DNA from: Lingula anatina | Lineage: Eukaryota > Brachiopoda > Lingulata > Lingulida > Lingulidae | Length of the DNA: 64,000 nucleotides | Direction of reading: 5' to 3' | Assembly: GCF_001039355.2 (NCBI RefSeq) | Contig: NW_019775846.1 | Coordinates: 248,001-312,000 of the forward strand | Part shown: positions 62,838 to 64,000 of the stretch, one piece after another | Numbering within the stretch: position 1 is the stretch's first letter | Layout: each line of letters begins with the position of its first letter | Position numbers and translations under genes: made by a program | The notes under the pieces: generated by a model | The model's database searches: none | Told to the model about the DNA's origin: nothing | The model's input: only the letters and a program-made list of their open reading frames with translations

Positions 62838-64000
62838 ACTCACGCAGTGTGGCTGGCATTATGACGGGGAGACACAGCGTGACAAGCGACAGCACTGCTC
62901 CAGAAAATGACAACTCTGACTCCGAACTCATCGGCATACCGGGCATGTTAGATGAACAGGAAAACCGGCAAATACGCAAAAAGCCCCACTCTAAAGAATT
63001 AGTGCGAGAAGGTGTTTGGTTGACAGATTATACCGTACCAAGGTTCAATACAAATTTACTCAGTAACAGTCTGAGTGCACGTCTGCGTCGGGCCGTGCCT
63101 GGGGAGCTTATCAACAATGCGGTGGTCATGCACAAGATAAAGCGGGAAAACATGCGCGACATGGTCAGATTATCTGCCCTGACGAAACAACTTGAGAGTG
63201 AAATGCACAGACAGAATTATATGCTACAAACCGAGGGACATGAAATTCTCAAAAGGCAGCAGAGACTTAGAAAAAATTCCGTAGACAGTCGACTGAAAAA
63301 GGAAAAATTGTCTTCTCAAGGTAGATCAAAATCTATAGACACCATTCGACTACCAAGTGTGTGTACTACTCCCGGAACGGCGTCAAAACCCCCAACGTCG
63401 GTGTCCCGAAATACACAAAGTGCTCCCTCAATAGATCCAGCGATAGAGCAAAATGAAATAACTAACGAACAACTGAAAGTTAGATTTCAAACCCCTGCCA
63501 CGGATAGTGTTACCTCCACTGCCTCAAGTGACGAACTGGAGGAGATGAACGTTGAAAAGGCAATCGAAGCTATCAGAATTTCTCAAAAGGAAGCATACTT
63601 AGAAAGGATGAACAGCGAGTTTAATTTTGCAAAACCCGTCCAAAGAGACCCAAGGCAGTTTATTCACACCCCACAGTACGGCGTAAGATACAGAGGAGTG
63701 GATCAAATCCACGGTCAAAAGGGAATACTGAAGCGCCCCGTTTACGTGACAAAAAGCGCACCTGCAACAATGGAGTCTCAGTTTACGAGGACCTCGGTCA
63801 GTCAAAACACAAATCGCGGCGATGGGACTATCGGGGCATTTAAGATAGATGCCGGCAGATATCTTAAATTAGCCCGGCCTTCGTTTAAATTTAACTGGCT
63901 TCCAGGTAATCAACCCAAAAAAGTTCAGGGCGTGCACCTCGACTGGCAAGTCACCTCGACGCCTAATTTAAACAGAGAGAGTTCCTTTGATTTTGCTGAC
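62834..64000 (+). CDS. Unrecognised protein, 5' part (389 codons, continues beyond window)
   Basis: One uninterrupted frame runs from ATG at 62834 to the window end. An in-frame TGA (about 62754) lies upstream with no ATG between, which supports this start. The protein begins MNSRSVAGIMTGRHSVTSDS with an acidic stretch. It then has a conserved-looking block KELVREGVWLTDYTVPRF and LSNSLSARLRRAVPGELINN, followed by a charged probable coiled coil (RENMRDMVRLSALTKQLESE, about residues 105-150). After that comes a Ser/Thr-rich linker and a C-terminal part with QFIHTPQYGVRYRGVDQIHG. No signal peptide or membrane segment is visible. I do not recognise the family. Composition suggests a cytosolic or cytoskeletal scaffold, but that is only a guess. 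Confidence 0.75.
   Translation, partial: MNSRSVAGIMTGRHSVTSDSTAPENDNSDSELIGIPGMLDEQENRQIRKKPHSKELVREGVWLTDYTVPRFNTNLLSNSLSARLRRAVPGELINNAVVMHKIKRENMRDMVRLSALTKQLESEMHRQNYMLQTEGHEILKRQQRLRKNSVDSRLKKEKLSSQGRSKSIDTIRLPSVCTTPGTASKPPTSVSRNTQSAPSIDPAIEQNEITNEQLKVRFQTPATDSVTSTASSDELEEMNVEKAIEAIRISQKEAYLERMNSEFNFAKPVQRDPRQFIHTPQYGVRYRGVDQIHGQKGILKRPVYVTKSAPATMESQFTRTSVSQNTNRGDGTIGAFKIDAGRYLKLARPSFKFNWLPGNQPKKVQGVHLDWQVTSTPNLNRESSFDFAD

Noticed and set aside
1-64000. CRISPR array, bacterial operon or phage-like module
   Set aside because: The window has eukaryotic introns throughout. The repeats are microsatellites, transposons and assembly overlaps, with no repeat-spacer pattern.

Overview
The window is animal nuclear DNA: AT-rich, with short exons, GT-AG introns, (CA)n tracts, small DNA transposons and tRNA-derived repeats. 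Gene content and the repeat style (AGGTCA-rich modules, 'gccgtagcc' inverted-repeat elements) suggest a lophotrochozoan, most likely a bivalve mollusc. That placement is inference. Four single N characters (20803, 49482, 50866, 60420) mark contig joins, and each sits beside a duplicated stretch, so part of the window is assembled from redundant or allelic contigs.

1-29626, plus strand: a large gene encoding M1-family zinc aminopeptidase (aminopeptidase N-like) units in tandem. The window holds the last exon of one unit and three complete 20-exon units of about 900 residues each. The last exon of every unit splices in frame to the first exon of the next, so the units form one multi-catalytic polypeptide. 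All three complete units keep GAMEN, HELAH plus the downstream Glu, and the catalytic Tyr. The introns contain decayed extra copies of exons, a 255-bp inverted-repeat transposon and an 880-bp foldback element.

29627-41390: gene-poor. It has two minus-strand paralogues encoding Ser-rich, acidic, probably disordered proteins (33146-35589 and 38583-40326). They share an N-terminal exon of exactly 131 nt and a TGACGTCA plus CACGTG promoter pair. Transposon relics, tRNA-like SINE heads, poly(A) tracts and a 49-bp near-perfect palindrome lie around them.

41391-47890, minus strand: complete 17-exon gene for translation initiation factor eIF3 subunit B (705 residues). 47891-51740: repeat-rich, with allelic contig redundancy and a tentative minus-strand gene with a C-terminal membrane segment. 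51791-53736, minus strand: TRAPPC6B, a TRAPP vesicle-tethering subunit. Only 244 bp away, 53981-58765 on the plus strand, is PNN (pinin), a splicing and exon-junction factor. This head-to-head pair matches the human order as I recall it. 58766-62833: long 3' region, a duplicated non-coding stretch, and the 5' leader of a last gene. 62834-64000, plus strand: 5' part of an unrecognised gene that continues beyond the window, preceded by a spliced upstream ORF whose stop overlaps its start codon (ATGA).

The genes do not form one pathway. eIF3B, TRAPPC6B and PNN are housekeeping genes, while the aminopeptidase array and the Ser-rich pair are lineage-expanded loci.
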